Assembly: GCA_052390415.1 (NCBI GenBank)
Contig: JBQTGY010000122.1
Span: 1 to 26,012, forward strand
Origin: JANNWF01 sp052390415
GTDB taxonomy: Bacteria; Pseudomonadota; Gammaproteobacteria; Xanthomonadales; Xanthomonadaceae
Length of the DNA stretch: 26,012 nt
Direction of reading: 5' to 3'
Each line of letters opens with the position of its first letter. Position 1 is the first letter of the stretch. The position numbers and the translations under genes are program-made. Positions 25,956 to 26,012 of this stretch are shown in pieces. The notes below the pieces were generated by a model that was not told where the DNA came from, made no database searches, and worked only from the letters and a program-made list of their open reading frames with translations.

Positions 25956-26012
25956 CAGGCTGGATTTCGCGGGTGCTGGGAGCTTGAGTGCCTCGAACAG
26001 GTCGATCTGCTC
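25953..26012 (-). CDS. Partial reading frame entering from the right edge
   Basis: Nineteen codons plus a TAG stop (25953-25955) read EQIDLFEALKLPAPAKSSL on the minus strand. The residues are plausible as a protein C-terminus with the usual helix-then-Pro/Ala tail, and it may be the end of the transposase or helper gene of a neighbouring insertion sequence. So little is inside the window that no family can be assigned. Confidence 0.25.
   Translation of the reverse strand, partial: EQIDLFEALKLPAPAKSSL

Noticed and set aside
1..26012. CRISPR arrays, tRNA or rRNA genes, CD-NTase (CBASS) or retron components
   Set aside because: No regular spacer-repeat pattern, no cloverleaf or rRNA-like sequence and no nucleotidyltransferase GS...DxD motif were seen on reading both strands.

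Overview
The window is GC-rich (well over half G+C by eye, GC-rich third codon positions) and looks like a chromosomal accessory region of a Gammaproteobacterium, most likely in or near the Xanthomonadales. The best taxonomic hint is the secreted protein at the left, whose C-terminal repeats (PGNGLLNF, RTPVWYTL, LDPGWGLAIE, RPRWVVGD) are of a type common in that order. No ribosomal RNA, tRNA, CRISPR array or complete mobile element was recognised.

Left part (1-4545): a structured intergenic repeat, a minus-strand secreted PKD-type protein, then, divergently, two small membrane proteins of unknown function and a lysozyme-like protein. These look like ordinary or weakly linked genes.

Central block (4632-18139, all plus strand, mostly short gaps): a SLATT-type two-TM protein, a TIR-like/DUF4062-like protein, a DUF4062 protein, a 1306-residue multidomain protein (KGGVGR-type ParA/MinD-like ATPase, TIR-like domain, STAND NTPase, coiled coil, TM helix, duplicated extracytoplasmic module), a protein joining a TIR-like domain, a TPR/TRAFs-binding-like region and a SLOG-like domain, a patatin phospholipase with a duplicated C-terminal module, a pentapeptide-repeat protein with a TIR-like domain, and a small exported acidic protein.

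Right block (18437-25732, minus strand, convergent with the central block): a possible 133-residue protein, a 963-residue protein of unknown function, a TIR-like plus pYEATS-like fusion, and a classical TIR-TM-beta-propeller protein. The last 85 bases may hold the edge of an insertion sequence.

Taken together, at least seven TIR or TIR-like domains, a STAND switch, a ParA-like ATPase, a SLATT membrane protein, a patatin lipase and a SLOG-like domain lie within about 17 kb. This is the vocabulary of nucleotide-dependent prokaryotic conflict/immune systems, but no CD-NTase, Cas, restriction-modification or toxin-antitoxin core that I can name is present. My inference is a composite, envelope-linked defence or regulated-death locus: a STAND/ParA-like membrane-anchored sensor at the centre, TIR-like domains handling NAD or nucleotide ligands, and membrane-directed effectors (SLATT, patatin). 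That interpretation is untested; the domain calls come from motif recognition only.
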